NCBI GenBank assembly: GCA_002964805.2
Contig: PUDQ02000001.1
Span: forward strand, 5,356,001 to 5,420,000
DNA length: 64,000 bases
Origin: Trametes villosa
Taxonomy: Eukaryota; Basidiomycota; Agaricomycetes; Polyporales; Polyporaceae
Direction: 5' to 3'
A program made the position numbers and the translations under genes. The notes below the pieces were generated by a model. The model saw only the letters and a program-made list of their open reading frames with translations. It searched no databases and was not told where the DNA came from. Below, in pieces: positions 43,462-55,083 of the stretch; position 1 is the first letter of the stretch; each line of letters starts with the position of its first letter.

Positions 43462-45171
43462 TCACGCCTGCAGCCCGCCCGCCCTGAGCACCTCCTCCAC
43501 GCTGCGCACGAACAAATCCACGATCGTCTCCACCTGCTCCTCCGTCACGTTGTACGCCGGCGAGAGCAAGCTGTGGTGCCCCTTCTTCCCGTCCAGGCTC
43601 GACCCGCCCGCGAAGCCCATGATCGCGAGCCCGTTCTCGAGCGCGCGCGCCTGCACCGCGAGCGCGAAGCCCTCGCCCTTGAAATCGAGCGCGCGCCCCT
43701 CGGGCGTGTCGAACTCCCATTCGATTCCCCACCACGCGCCGCCGCCGCGGATGTCGAAGACGAAGGGCGCGGCGAGCGCGTTCGGGCCCTGGAGGCGCTC
43801 GCGCAGGCGCGCGCCGAGCAGCGGCGCGATGCGCGTGGTGACGTTCTCGAGGAGACGCTCCTCGGCGATCACCTTCTGCACGGCGAGCGCGGCGGCGCAG
43901 GAGAGCGGGTTCGCCTGGTAGGTGTGCCCGTGCTTCCAGAAGCCGGAGTTGTCGCGGACGCCGTCGGCGACGCGCTTCGAGAGGAGGACCGCGCCGATCG
44001 CGGTGTATCTGCCGGGTGTATGCGGTTAGGGGAGGGAGCATATACTTGGTGTGAGGGTGGGTAACGCACCCTCCGCCGAGACCCTTTGCTACTGCTTGCA
44101 AGTCGGGCGAGACGCCGTCACCGTAGCTCTCCCATGCATGCAGCGTGCCCATCCCTGAGGAAGGCCGATTAGTGCTTAGGAGCTTAGATGAGGGCGAAAA
44201 GGTACGTACTGCCCATGCCGCTCATAACCTCGTCGAGAATGAAAAGCGCGCCGTACTTGTCGCACACGGACTTCATCGCCTTGAAGTATCCCTTCGGCGC
44301 GGCGACGGCACCCGTTGTCGCGCCCACCACCGTCTCTGCCACAACTGCCGAGGATAGTCAGTACCAGCCACCATCCGGCACCCACGAAACTGACATCCAA
44401 TGACGGAATCCGGCCCCAGCTCAATAAACTTGTCCTCGAGCTCCTGCCGGAGGCGCTCGACATACTGCTCCTCGCTCTCGTCCTTGCGCTTGAAGCGCGC
44501 GGCGTACGCGGGCGACACGTGGTGGAAGTTGTCCCCGTTGAGCAGCGCGGCGTACGGCGCGCGGCGCGTCGGGTGGTGCGCGAGCGCGAGCGTCGCGAGC
44601 GTGTTCCCGTGGAAAGAGAGCTGGCGCGCGATGAACTTCGTGCGCTGCGGCTGCCCGGTCTCGTAGAAGTACTGGCGCGCGGTCTTGAGCACGCCCTCCA
44701 TCGCCTCGGAGCCTGCGCGCGCGGGCTGTCAGTGACGCGGGCGGAGAGCAGAGGGCGGTGGCGCACCTCCGGAGACGAAGCCGACGAGCTCGAACGCGCC
44801 CTTGCTCGACTGCACGAGATAGTGCGCGAGCTCTTCCGCGGGCGCGTTGGAGAGCTGCATGTTGTAGACGTCTGCAGAACACCATGTGAGCACCCTCCGT
44901 CGCGCACGGCGCATTGGTGGATACACGACTCACAGGTGACCTTGTCTGCCTGCTCCTTGATGGCCTTCACGACCGCGGGATGTCCACTGCCGATACATGC
45001 AACCGCGGCACCGCCGACAGCGTCGATGATCTTCTTGCCATCCTCGAGCGTGATGTAGATGCCCTCCGCGGAGGTCGCGATGGGCGGCTGCCAGGGCGTG
45101 CGGTGGAGGATTGCGGACTTGACGTGTCCGTTCGCAGCGTGGCCGTTCGTAGCGGGAGCGGTGGAGGACAT
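43462..45171 (-). CDS. Class III (omega) PLP-dependent aminotransferase
   Basis: Predicted 475 aa from six exons (44934-45171, 44767-44871, 44395-44712, 44344-44210, 44154-44070, 44008-43462). Class III features are clear: GIYITLEDGKKIIDAVGGAAVACIG at the N-terminus, FVSGGSEAME (cofactor phosphate cradle), FHGNTLATLALA, VVAET-type VGFVAETVVGA, Asp258 of FILDEVMSG contacting the pyridine nitrogen, and Lys289 in AVAKGLGGGY as Schiff-base lysine. Such enzymes move an amino group from an omega- or alpha-amino donor to a keto acid. No targeting signal is evident. A truncated copy lies at 40590-41158. Its place beside acyltransferases and P450s would suit a tailoring role, but a catabolic role is equally possible. 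Confidence 0.92.
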
Positions 45172-46175
45172 GGTGTCGATGGGCGATGGATGAAAGGGGC
45201 AACGCGCGGGGGTAGCTGCTATATTGCGCGGGGAGCCTGCGGGGTCCCGTTAGCCTATCTATCGTATATGTATGCACGGCTATGCCGCCGGCAAAGCAGG
45301 GTTGCCCGGGGCACGCTCCTCCACAGCTCGCGTCGCCTGATACTGAATTTGAAGAGGCCGATAGCTTAAATCGTCTCGACTCATACTAATAGCCCCCGAC
45401 AGCGCGAGCGGTGGCAGCGACGTATCTCTCGCTCGCGCTGCCTTATCCATTCCCGCATCGTTCCCACCATCCTCGACGTATCTCGCTGCCCCTTGACTCT
45501 AACTTAAGTACCTCGACGCGCTGAGATGGAGATGGTCTTGCGATGGCGGCGATTAGATAGAGCAGCGAGTGACTCACGTTTTATCGCGCGGTGGGTTTAC
45601 GACCGAGGCTGGCCCAAAGAGGGGTGTGCGAACACCTTTTACGTCCGAGATGCAGTGCGCCGAGCGTTCGCAAGTATGGCGAAGTGGGCAAGTGACCGCA
45701 TTCTCGAGGCATGGGGGTGGAGAGAAGAGGGCGCGTGAGAGGACGGGCAGGAGCCACGACGCGCGCGCCCGCGACGCGTCGAGAGGCGTGCTACTATTCG
45801 CGCTGACTGGGGTCCTGTATGCCCTGCACTTCGTGAGTTGCGCGTTCTCGATTTTGGCGTGAAGGCTCGCGACGTCGCGGATTGCGTGGAGATAGAAAGG
45901 GAGCATTCGCCGCGTAGGACGGCGGATGGACGTCGACTGCCGCGCACGTACATGTGGGAGCATCATCATGGGATGCGTGGACGTCGGGACCGGTGACGTA
46001 GTTCTCGGTCCCGCCAACGAGACGGGGCCGCACCTGGCATCATCATACTCAGCCTGCTCAACGCGTCTGCTATAAAACAGCTCCCCAGAAACCAGCTGCG
46101 TATACACATCCCATACCATTTCGACCATCAACCAAACTCATCGCAAAGGACCCACCAATATCTCCATCAGACACC
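45172..46175. promoter_or_regulatory. Divergent promoter region between aminotransferase and HAD gene
   Basis: 1 kb upstream of two genes pointing away from each other. TATAAAAC at 46071-46078 lies about 100 bp before the HAD start. CAATATAG on the minus strand near 45215 may serve the aminotransferase. No gene is recognised in between. Confidence 0.5.
46071..46078 (+). promoter_or_regulatory. TATA box of the HAD hydrolase gene
   Basis: TATAAAAC about 100 bp upstream of the start codon, followed by a CA-rich leader (CAACCAAACTCATCGC). Confidence 0.6.
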
Positions 46176-47100
46176 ATGTCCTCCACGAACGCGTTCTCCA
46201 AATACAAGGCCCTCGTCTTCGACTGCTACGGCACTCTCATCGTACGTCCAACACGCTCATCCCAGGCATCCACCCCCTGAATGGCTCCCCTTCCTCCTCC
46301 CACAGGACTGGGAGACGGGCATCTACACGGGCCTCAAGCCGCTCTTCGCGAAGAGCGGCAAGCCCACAGACAGGCACGCCGTCATCGACGCGTTCTCCTC
46401 CGTCGAGCGCGACCTCCAGGCGCGCTTCCCCACCATGCGCTACTCGGACCTCCTCGCCAAGGTCTACGCCGCGCTCGAGGCCCGCCTGCAGAACAAGCCG
46501 GCGCCTGCCGAGGCACTGCGCGGTGACGCGCCCGCGACGGGCGAGCCTGTGCTCTCTTCTGCGCGCACGCATGCGGGCGACGCTGCGCTCGGGTCTTCCG
46601 AGGTCGGCACATCTGCCAGCGCAGGCGTCGAAAGCGCGGGGCCGGCGGAGGCGTTCGCGCGAAGCGTCGCGGACTGGCAGCCGTTCCCGGACACCATCGC
46701 CGCGCTGGCCACGCTCGCGGAACACTACAAGCTCGTCATCCTCTCCAACATCGACCGCGACACGATCGCGAAGACGCGTGCGGTCCTCGAGCACGGCTTC
46801 GCGTTCGATGCGGTGTACACTGCGGAGGAGGTCGGCGCGTACAAGCCGGCCCCGGAGATGCTCACCTTCGCCCTCGCGCGGCTGCAGGAGGACTTCGAGA
46901 TCAAGCAGGAGGAGGTGCTGATGACCGCGCAGAGCGTCTTCCACGACATCATACCCGCGAAGCTGAGGGGCATGGACACGGCGTGGATTAACAGGGCAGG
47001 GGCGATCACGGGGATGGAGGGCGTCAAGGGCGATGAGGCGAAGTACGTGTTCCCGACGCTGGGAGACCTGGCGGACGCGGTGGGGAAGGGCGACGCATGA
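46176..47100 (+). CDS. Haloacid dehalogenase-like hydrolase (L-2-haloacid dehalogenase type)
   Basis: Predicted 286 aa from two exons (46176-46241, 46306-47100). HAD motif I is LVFDCYGTLIDWE with nucleophile Asp16; motif II is VILSNIDRD; motif III/IV region is EEVGAYKPAPEML and MTAQSVFHDIIPAKLRGMDTAWINR. The DCYGTLIDWE form is typical of the type II haloacid dehalogenase branch, which hydrolyses C-halogen or phosphate esters; the true substrate is unknown. A 55-residue Ala/Gly/Ser-rich insertion sits in the cap domain near 105-160. No signal peptide. The gene converges with a P450 gene only 160 bp away. A decayed copy lies at 50192-51003 and a scrap near 49690. Confidence 0.9.
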
Positions 47101-47260
47101 GGCTCGCTGAGGACGGTCAGTCTCCGCGTGTGCATGTACACCCATTGTCAATGACTTAGCCCGGGACAATTGCACATTTTCCATAACATCAGACCTTCAC
47201 ATTGGCTTGATAGACAAGCAGTAGTCGTACATTCATGCATGGGGGCTTACGTATCGGACC

Positions 47261-49354
47261 CTAACGCTGTCTGAACTCAAGCTCGGCTTTTCCGGGCAGG
47301 AGCACGCCCCCAACGAACCGCCGCTCGGGCATGGTCTGTCCTTCCCCGAAGCGGACATCATAGGTGAGCACGATGTGCGCGAGCAAGGCTTTCATCTGCA
47401 CCGCCGCGAAGAACCGTCCCGGACTGTCGCTCTCAGGTCAGTAAGCAGGCAACCCCATCAGCGACTCCACAGCCATAACTCCACTCACCACGCGTCCGCG
47501 CCGTGCCCGAACGGGATGAAGTCCGCTTTCGTCGCCACGAACGAGTCCTTGTGGCCCGAGTCTCCGCCGTCAGGCAGCACCCGGCAGTGCCGCCACGGTC
47601 GAAACTCGTTCGCGTCGGGGTAGCGCTCCGCGTCCCTGTGCAGCGCGAGCGTAGAGCATGCGAGCATCGTGCCGGCCGGGACTGTTTGCCCGTTGCTGAA
47701 CGTGAACGGCTGGAGGGCAAGCCGCTGCTGCGCCCCTGTGCGCGCGCATCGTGAATATGTGCATGGAACCTGACCGTCGCGGGCTGACGGGCTACTCACA
47801 GATTCCGGGTGGATTCAGCCGCAGAACCTCCTTCAGGAAGCTGTCGAGCTTGTACATCTTGCCGAGCGCGGATTTCGACCAGCCCTCGTGCGCGAACACG
47901 CTGTCTACCTCCTCCCGCAGGACTGACATGTACCCCGGAGCGGTGGCGAGGTGATAAAGAGCAAACACCAGCGTCTGGGTAGGCGGATGTCAGTCCTAGA
48001 TCATCTTCTCTTGCTTATCGATCGGCTTACTACGGTGGGTGAATGAATCGCGCCGAAGTTGACCCACAGTATACGCAGTGCAAGGTTCTTCGGCAGCCGG
48101 CTGTCACCTGTAGCATTGTCCAAACACCACTGGAGCATGTCGTTCTGGATCGTTCGCTCAGCATGGCGTGGAAGAATTCGATACTGGCGCACAGGCACGT
48201 ACTGGTTTTGGCGCATCCTCCTTACCATGGGCTTTCTTTGCTGCATCTCGTTGCTCAATGAGTGGTTGTAGGTAAGCCGTGGCCCTCTTCACGCATCTTC
48301 GCGCGTTCCCCATCAAAGCGGCTGCCATTCTATTCGGGAGAGGGTCAGCGTCGTCGGGCTCGTCCCTCGATCTGCGCACTCACGGCTTCAACCATTCGGG
48401 AAACGACTTCACGACGATAATGTCCTTGAAGAACTCGGAGGCGAAGCTGATGGTGAGCTCTACGTATTCGCGGTTCCTGCCTGCGGTGGGTGAGTACACA
48501 GGATGTGACGGGATCGGGATGCCGTACAGAGAGGCTCCCCAACAAAGAGGCGGTTGCTCATCCGACAAACCACGTGTGCGAGGGCCTCTTCGACGGGGTA
48601 CGCCTTCCATTCTGCGATGCGAAAGTTCAGCCCATCAGCATCCCTCCCCACACACGGCGCACCAACGACGGTCCACCTCACCTGAGTCCGGTGGGATCTG
48701 CTCGTTCAGGGCCACCACCATCTCCTCGCGCAGCGCTTCGAACAGCGCCGTATTGCACCGCGTCAGCTCGCTGCGGATCCATGTGACGTGCGAGCGGTCG
48801 TGAACGACCTGGGGCCCCGCGGTGTATATGGTCTGCAGGACCTTGATTCCTCATGCGATGGTTAGAGACACAAGTCTGCAGGCCCGGGGTCGTGGTGCGC
48901 TCACCACGTCTGACGCTGCCCTGAAAGACAGCACGTCCGGCGGTGCCTGTCGCATGTCTTCGGCGGCCTGAGGGTCCGTCACGACAACGATCCAGTGTGC
49001 GAGAAGGCGGATCCTGAACAGCCTGCCTCGGAACTGCAGTGTGGTTAGTGAAGCGCGCCTGTGTGTGCTCAACCGCGAGCCCGTACCTTGTGATACCCCT
49101 CGTCGATCACTCTCTGGCTGTTTCGTATGAACTGGACCGCAGTGACCATGGACAACAGCGGTGCGCTATAGCCCTGTACAGGTATCGCGGATAGCTGCAA
49201 ACGCTTCAGGCATAATATCGCGAATGTGGTGATTGCGGGAACTGACGTCGATAGCGCGTCGCGACATGTACCACCCAGCTGCCAGAACCACGAGGAGGAC
49301 GTATACGGCCGCACCCATGCTTGTACCAGGACCGAGGCTGAGCGCTATGCTCAA
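47261..49354 (-). CDS. Cytochrome P450 monooxygenase 1
   Basis: Predicted 503 aa from eleven exons (49247-49354, 49087-49194, 48905-49033, 48682-48841, 48528-48611, 48384-48480, 48203-48329, 48031-48144, 47800-47974, 47489-47735, 47261-47423). An N-terminal anchor GAAVYVLLVVLAAGWYM precedes the P450 fold. The I-helix reads WVNFGAIHSPT and lacks the usual AGxDTT, as is common in the ent-kaurene-oxidase-like fungal P450s (CYP503/5150-type) that this protein resembles. The K-helix ExxR is EVLR at 358-361, and the heme ligand is Cys450 in FGHGADACPGRFF, split by the last intron. ER-membrane enzyme that hydroxylates a lipophilic substrate. Intron joins are all in frame; the exact C-terminal residues are the least certain. 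Confidence 0.88.
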
Positions 49355-50191
49355 AGCTTACAGGCAGGAGTGTAGAGGGGAGAGCACCTCCAGGAAGCTC
49401 GGTGGACGTCGCTACGTATACGATTAGCATCTCAAGTATATATATACAACCGACGTCGCTATCCGGTAACTTACCCTGCAAACTCAAACGCGATAATAGG
49501 AATTGCTTCTTCCATCGTGTGCGTGAAGAATGAGAAGGCATCGGCAGAACTGCCGCTCCACGCATGCAGTAGCTGCGCGTTCTCCATTCCTCCCTCAGGG
49601 CTACTTCGCCCACGCCTTCTCTCCGACCGACTTCGGAGACAGAGTGGTTGGTACTGCCTTGGCAGAGTCCCCCTGTGGCATCTGGGTATCGGCGCTCGCC
49701 CACTCACGCCGGTACGTGTTGCCGGCACTAGGACGCACGGCAGACGTGGCGGAGAAGGGCGAGGCATGAGGAACCCTAAGGACAGTAATAATGTTAGCGT
49801 TTGTGTGTGCATGTACACAGATTGTCAATGGGCGCACGCTAATTAGAACTTGAACTAGGAGCTCGGATAAAGCACTCACCGCTCAGGCTCCCTGCCACTG
49901 AGAAGCCGGCATGTAACAATGCTACAAGAGCTTCCTGAAAGTTTTGGGGCACCTCGCGGGAAAGGTGCCAGTGCCAGTGCACAGTACTAGGGGTGCGAGG
50001 ACTCGGAGGACTCGTAGCTCAAAGTAGTTCAAATTGCCGGCAGTGAGAGCAAAAGCGCCGCGGAAGGGACGGACGCCGCCGGGGCCTCCGGCCGACGCAT
50101 CGCGAACCGGCGCTTCTCCTGGCTAGCAGCGCTGCCGTTATACTGGATCCTGATCATGACCTTCCCTCCTTCCTACTCTCTCCCTTCCCAG
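49355..50191. other. Spacer between P450 1 and HAD pseudogene
   Basis: About 0.8 kb with the P450 1 promoter on the minus strand and a short remnant of a HAD gene 3' end (49690-49770). No intact gene. Confidence 0.55.
49690..49770 (+). pseudogene. Scrap of HAD hydrolase 3' end
   Basis: Resembles the last ~25 codons and 3' flank of the intact HAD gene: GGCAGACGTGGCGGAGAAGG parallels its GGCGGACGCGGTGGGGAAGG, followed by GCGA(G/C)GCATGAGG and, further on, TGTGCATGTACAC and ATTGTCAATG as in the intact 3' flank. The coding part upstream is not recognisable. Confidence 0.6.
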
Positions 50192-51003
50192 CCCTCAAGC
50201 CGCTCTTTGAGAAGAGCGGCAAGCCCGCGGAAAGGCATGTCGTCCTCGCCGCCTTCTCCTTCGTTGAGCGCGACCTCCAAGCGCCGCATCAAGCGTTGCT
50301 CGGACGGCCTCAAAAAGGTCTAGTACATCGCGCTCGCCGTGCGCCTCGAGAACAACTTGCCGACACCCGCCGAGACGGCGCGCCCGCGGGCGACTCGCGG
50401 GCGGGCCTGTGCTCTCCTCCGCGCATACGAACATGGGCGACGCGGCCGTCGGGTCCTTGGAGGTTGGCAGCGCCGGGATCGCAGGCGCGGAGGACGCAGG
50501 TTGAGCTGAGGCGTTCGCGCAAAACGTCGCGGACTGGCAGTTGATCCCGGACACCGTCGCCGTGTTGGCCGCGCTCATCATCCTCTCGAACATCGACTGC
50601 GACACAGTCGCGAAGACACGCGCGGCCCTTGAACACGGCTGCGCGTTAGCCACGGTGTACACAGCAGAGGAGGTCGGCGCGTGCAAGCTCGCGCCGGAGA
50701 TGCTCACGTTCGCCCTGGCGCGGCTAGAACGGGACGTCGGGATTAAGCTTGAAGCAGGACGAAGTGTTGATGACCGCACAGAACGTCTTCCACAACGTCA
50801 TACCCGCGAAGCTGAGGGGCCTCGACATGGCATGGGGCCGTCCGTCTGAGATGTGCTCCTTAGTATTCCATACAATACACTCGTATATCTGACTGTGGCA
50901 GGCGCAGTTGCGGGGCTGGAAGGCGTCGAAGGCGACAAAGCAAAGGTACGTGTGTCCGACGCTAGGAGACCTGGCGGACGCGATGGGGAAGGGCGACGCA
51001 TGA
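50192..51003 (+). pseudogene. Decayed copy of the HAD hydrolase gene
   Basis: Starts within exon 2 of the intact gene (LKPLFEKSGKPAERH), and continues as FSFVERDLQA, a degraded cap region, an in-frame TGA near 50501, AEAFAQNVADWQ, ILSNIDCDTVAKTRAALEHG, AEEVGACKLAPEMLTFALARL, AQNVFHNVIPAKLRG and LGDLADAMGKGDA at the stop. Exon 1 with the catalytic Asp is missing, several frameshifts occur, and an insertion separates the last two blocks near 50840-50900. Non-functional. It converges with P450 2, as the intact copy does with P450 1. Confidence 0.9.
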
Positions 51004-51091
51004 GGCTCATCGAGGACGGCTAGTGTCAGTGTGTACACATACCTGATCACGACAGTAGCGCATAGATTGTGGCACTGCTGAGAGTGCTAGT

Positions 51092-53199
51092 TCACGCTCT
51101 GATGAGGTTTGCGGCGCCCGCCCATCGAGGCTCGATGACACAGTCGAACTTCTCGGGATGCCTGCATGCAACCGATGAATCGTTAGCGACAGACAGTCAA
51201 CCATGCAGCATGAAGCAGCGTACGCGACGACGCCATCGGTGTCGATCCGCGCTTCGAGCTTCACAGACTGCCCATCGCCGTCCAGTGGCGGCGAGACTGC
51301 GAATGCGTGCAATACGGACGCACACGCCAGGAACAGCGAGGCGTCTGCAAGGTGGCGACCGGGGCAGATTCTGCGCTCTGGTTAGACGTCCGTCGACACC
51401 GTGGCCGGTACTCTAGACACGACGCACCGTCTCCCGAACCCGAACATGTACGCATACGGATCCCGCGCGCCAGAGTATGCCTTCCCATCCTTGAGGAAGC
51501 GCTCCGGGTCGAACGTATCTGGGTCGGGATACACCGCGGGGTCGCTCGAGAAGGCCCTGGAGCAATTGGTAAGCAGAGCCCAAGTGCTTAGAGCAGCATG
51601 TAGTCGGGCCTCCGAGTCCGGCGCCTCACCAGATATTGGCCATGACGATCGAACCCTTCGGGATGAGATAGCCGTCGCACTCGTCGTCTTCCAGGGACGC
51701 ATGCGGGAGCCCCATGGGCACGACGGCGTTCCAGCGGGTGAGCTCCGTGACGAGTGCGCTGATGTACGGGAGGCTGCCGCGATCGTCGAAGTCGGGAAGG
51801 CGCGTGCGTCCGATGACTTTGTCGAGCTCCTCTTGCGCCTTCCGCTGCACATCGGGGTACATCGCCATGGCGAGGAAAAATGCTTGCAAGGCGGCTACCG
51901 TCTGGGAGCACCATCAGCGGTTTGAAGAGAGTGTGTGTGGGAGTAAAGGACTCGGCAGATGTAAATACTGACAGTATCTGAACCCGCTGTGCCGTAGATT
52001 GTATCAGCGCCTCGCGCTAGCTGGAGAGGGTACAGGACCACCGACTTGCCTATGAACGCAGTGATCAGCGCACCCATAGATTGCTCTTCTTCATCCTTAG
52101 CAGCGTCGCCCCCAAGAGCCGCTACGCGCTGAAGCATCATGGCGAGCATACTATCACCAGCATTTTCGGTGCCCTGAAACGAAGCATGTGCCGTTAGTGA
52201 GTGCCGCTCCACAAGTCCTTCCGCAGACACCTACCAGAACCTTCCGGCCCTCCTCGTAAAGCACGCGACTCGCATACATCGTCCTCTCCCGCACGATGCG
52301 GGCATCCTTCTTGAAGCGAGTACCAGGCAGCCAGACGGGTAGGCACTGCAGCGCCGGAAACAGCTCTACCAGATATCGTCCAGGGAGCAAAAGAGCCTCT
52401 ATGACGCTCAGTGTATACAACAGCATCTTCCCGTACTCGTCGTCGTCGTGGGGTATCTTGATGCCATATCTGACAGTGAGCACCGACGCTACGAACGCGC
52501 TGCCGTGCGGCGCCGTCAAGTTTCAACAGAGCGCTAGGGCGAGTCGTCCGACGGTGAGCACTCACTGGCTTATGTGCCGCCAAAAGGACCCTGGGCTATC
52601 CAGCAGATTCAACAGCAGGCCCTGCGTGGCCTGCCGCATACGCGGGCGATAGCGCGTGTGAATCGCGCTGAGCGAGAGAGTCTGGTAGTAGATGCGCCGG
52701 TGCTGGCGCCATTTCGGCCCGTACGGTATGAACGATACACTGAACTCGGAAAGCGAGGATCTGGTTGTGACGAGGGATTGTAGCACGAACCTCTTTAGCA
52801 TTGGTTCGCATACGTGAATGCATCACGTACAGGTTCGCCATGACAGAGTCGTGTCGGCCGGAGTAATTTCTCGATCTTTTATCGAGCAGTTCACAAGCCG
52901 TGTCGTAGGAGTCTACCACGATGATGGTACGCCCCAGTATGCGCAAAGAAGCTAGCCCGCCTGCAGGAAGCCGGATCACTGTCAGCCTGCTAACATGCGA
53001 GGCGGGACTGAGCGGACGAACCGTAGCGCGCGGCAAGGGCGTGGAAGGCCCGCCCGAAGTCCGACGTGGGCATGTCCAGAGCATTGCCGATCAAGGGAAG
53101 GCCTGGCAGACCAGGCGGGTAGGGCAGGCGGGGCTTCCTGCGGCGCCGGACCACGGCGCTCACTACTACGACGAGGATGGCACTGAACCACACGATCAT
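51092..53199 (-). CDS. Cytochrome P450 monooxygenase 2
   Basis: Predicted 507 aa from ten exons (53022-53199, 52831-52960, 52566-52760, 52235-52499, 52074-52173, 51973-52010, 51630-51901, 51428-51556, 51224-51370, 51092-51161). An N-terminal helix IVWFSAILVVVVSAVV and the hinge PYPPGLPGLPLIGN are typical of microsomal P450s. The I-helix AGSDTT (298-303), ExxR as ELTR (355-358), and heme motif FGFGRRICPGRH with Cys438 are all complete. Overall it resembles the basidiomycete OMST-oxidoreductase-like (CYP64/CYP5144-type) group, a different family from P450 1. The intron 52011-52073 is a multiple of three without stops; it is spliced out here because family alignment requires it. Substrate unknown. 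Confidence 0.89.
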
Positions 53200-55083
53200 G
53201 CGGAGTTGTCGGAGCCGGAGGGGGTGTGCAAGACGACGACATCCTCTTCCTCATATAAGTAGTCGACTCGAGCGCCAGATAGTTTTATAGTGTAGACTGT
53301 AGCGGACAGCTACACGTCAAAGCCTAGAGGAAGAACGGGGGGATGAGCCGTCGGAGTCGCCTCCAATCGGTGGCATCGCTGCGATGGCCTTTCGGGAGGC
53401 GAGTATGGAAGGTCAGATGGTCAAAAGATCGCGTTACCTTTGCGCATTCGGTAGTGGTGTATCTGGGACTGGCGTCGCCAAAAATGCCGTGTGTTGACGC
53501 TCGAGAGCGTCGAAGTCGCATGCCGGGACATGAGGTAAACCGTCGAGCAGCAATCACTGCGTAGAAGCTATTTCTAGCAGACCCCTCACTACATCTTAGG
53601 GGGACCTCTCGATAGGCCGTCAGCGAGTCCTCTACGAGGTTACCTCGATTGAGCCATATGCGATGAGAAGATAGAACAACTCGTTAGTATCCGTATGCCA
53701 CTCGAGACAGTCTTGAGAGGACTCGTGGAATGGCGCTAATCTGTATGATCATGTCTCGCAGATTCTCGTAGACTCTGGCGAGGCCCCTTGCGAGATCAAG
53801 CTAGACGCGTTCGGCGCATCTCGCACGCATCAGCTCTCTATTACCTAGCGTGCGTCCTTTCGATGCATTACGAGACCAGATGGACATGTCCTTCGAGGCT
53901 AGGACGAAGGGGTCTCGCGCAGGGACGACCATTGCCTACATGACCTATGTTAATCCCGGCAGCTCCTTACGAGAATGGGGTCCTACGCAGTGAATGGTCC
54001 TGGGTACGTTCATCGAGACCTGGTGTGACAATAGCGGTACACCTGGCAAGAATGGATGAGTATTGTCCAAAGTATCGAGAGTAAGCAGCGCGCACCATAG
54101 TATAGGTGTGTCACGGTAAGTATGTGCGCATGACAGACTCGGATAGGCCTCCAGCCTGAGCGTCATATGGCGCAGTGCGCGTGGTACTGGCGTGAAGAGG
54201 GAAATTTCCCCTCGTGTCTCCAGCGACGGGACTACTGTAACAACGTCAACGCCTCGGTGTGAGGGCGCTGGCTTGTTTGCCTGTTAAACGTTCACTGGAT
54301 GAGCACGTTCAGGTGGACTTTGGAGAGAGCCTCCAGCGGCTATATTCCCGACGCGCGCCGCTCTCCCGAGGTCCACGCCATCAAACCCGCCGCCTCCGCT
54401 CCTCCTCGCCCTAAAGACTGGTCCGTGCGTCCCCATCCCGGTATAAAAGTCTCCTCCAGACACGTTAGCACCTCATACTTACCTTGATGGCACGCGCCCC
54501 TTCACGTACCAGGGCTCGTGGGCCGTGGGGGCCTCTCATAGCACGGCGACCATGTCCTCAGGGGAACCTCGCGGTTTGTACGGGCTTCGGCTCGTGCACC
54601 GTCTCAATATTTCCCTGTCCTGCTTCGGCCCTCGGGCTGGGCAGGCCTTTTTTCACGTTCATCCATAGTGCTAACCCTAACCCTATGGCACGCTCTAGTA
54701 CTCATTCGGAGACTTCGAGTCTGAGACTCTGACCTTGCCTTCGACGCGGTAATTTCTGCTTCTCCCTGCTGTGCATCGGTACTTCGCTACTGCTGTATCT
54801 ATAGGGCTTTGTGAGTCAAATACCAAGGTATCTTGCAAAGCACTGGATGATCCGAATGCCCATGGAGGCTTACAGCGCCCTCTCACACTCCACCGTCCTC
54901 GTCAAGAAACTCTGGACGCCGGTAGTCATACCAGTATCATGAGATGTGTTGATGCCATTGTCCAACCATGGCTTATGTCGTGGACCTTGACCCATACACA
55001 TGTGCACGACGAACCCAGTACCCTACGAGAAACCGAAGCCACCCCGGGTCCACTGGCCCGGTAAACCAAACCACCCGCCTCCC
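53200..55083. other. Gene-poor stretch
   Basis: 1.9 kb without coding signal. 53560-54170 has lower GC and many scattered TCTCG/CGAG words but no clear repeat structure. CTAACCCTAACCCT at 54672-54685 is a two-unit telomere-like motif. The right end is the 3' flank of the carboxypeptidase gene. Confidence 0.5.

Noticed and set aside
50192..51003. HAD-like segment considered as a second working gene
   Set aside because: The catalytic-Asp exon is missing, and there is an in-frame stop, frameshifts and an insertion.
34855..53199. The accessory region considered as a classical PKS, NRPS or terpene cluster
   Set aside because: No ketosynthase, adenylation, condensation-carrier or terpene cyclase motif was found on either strand.
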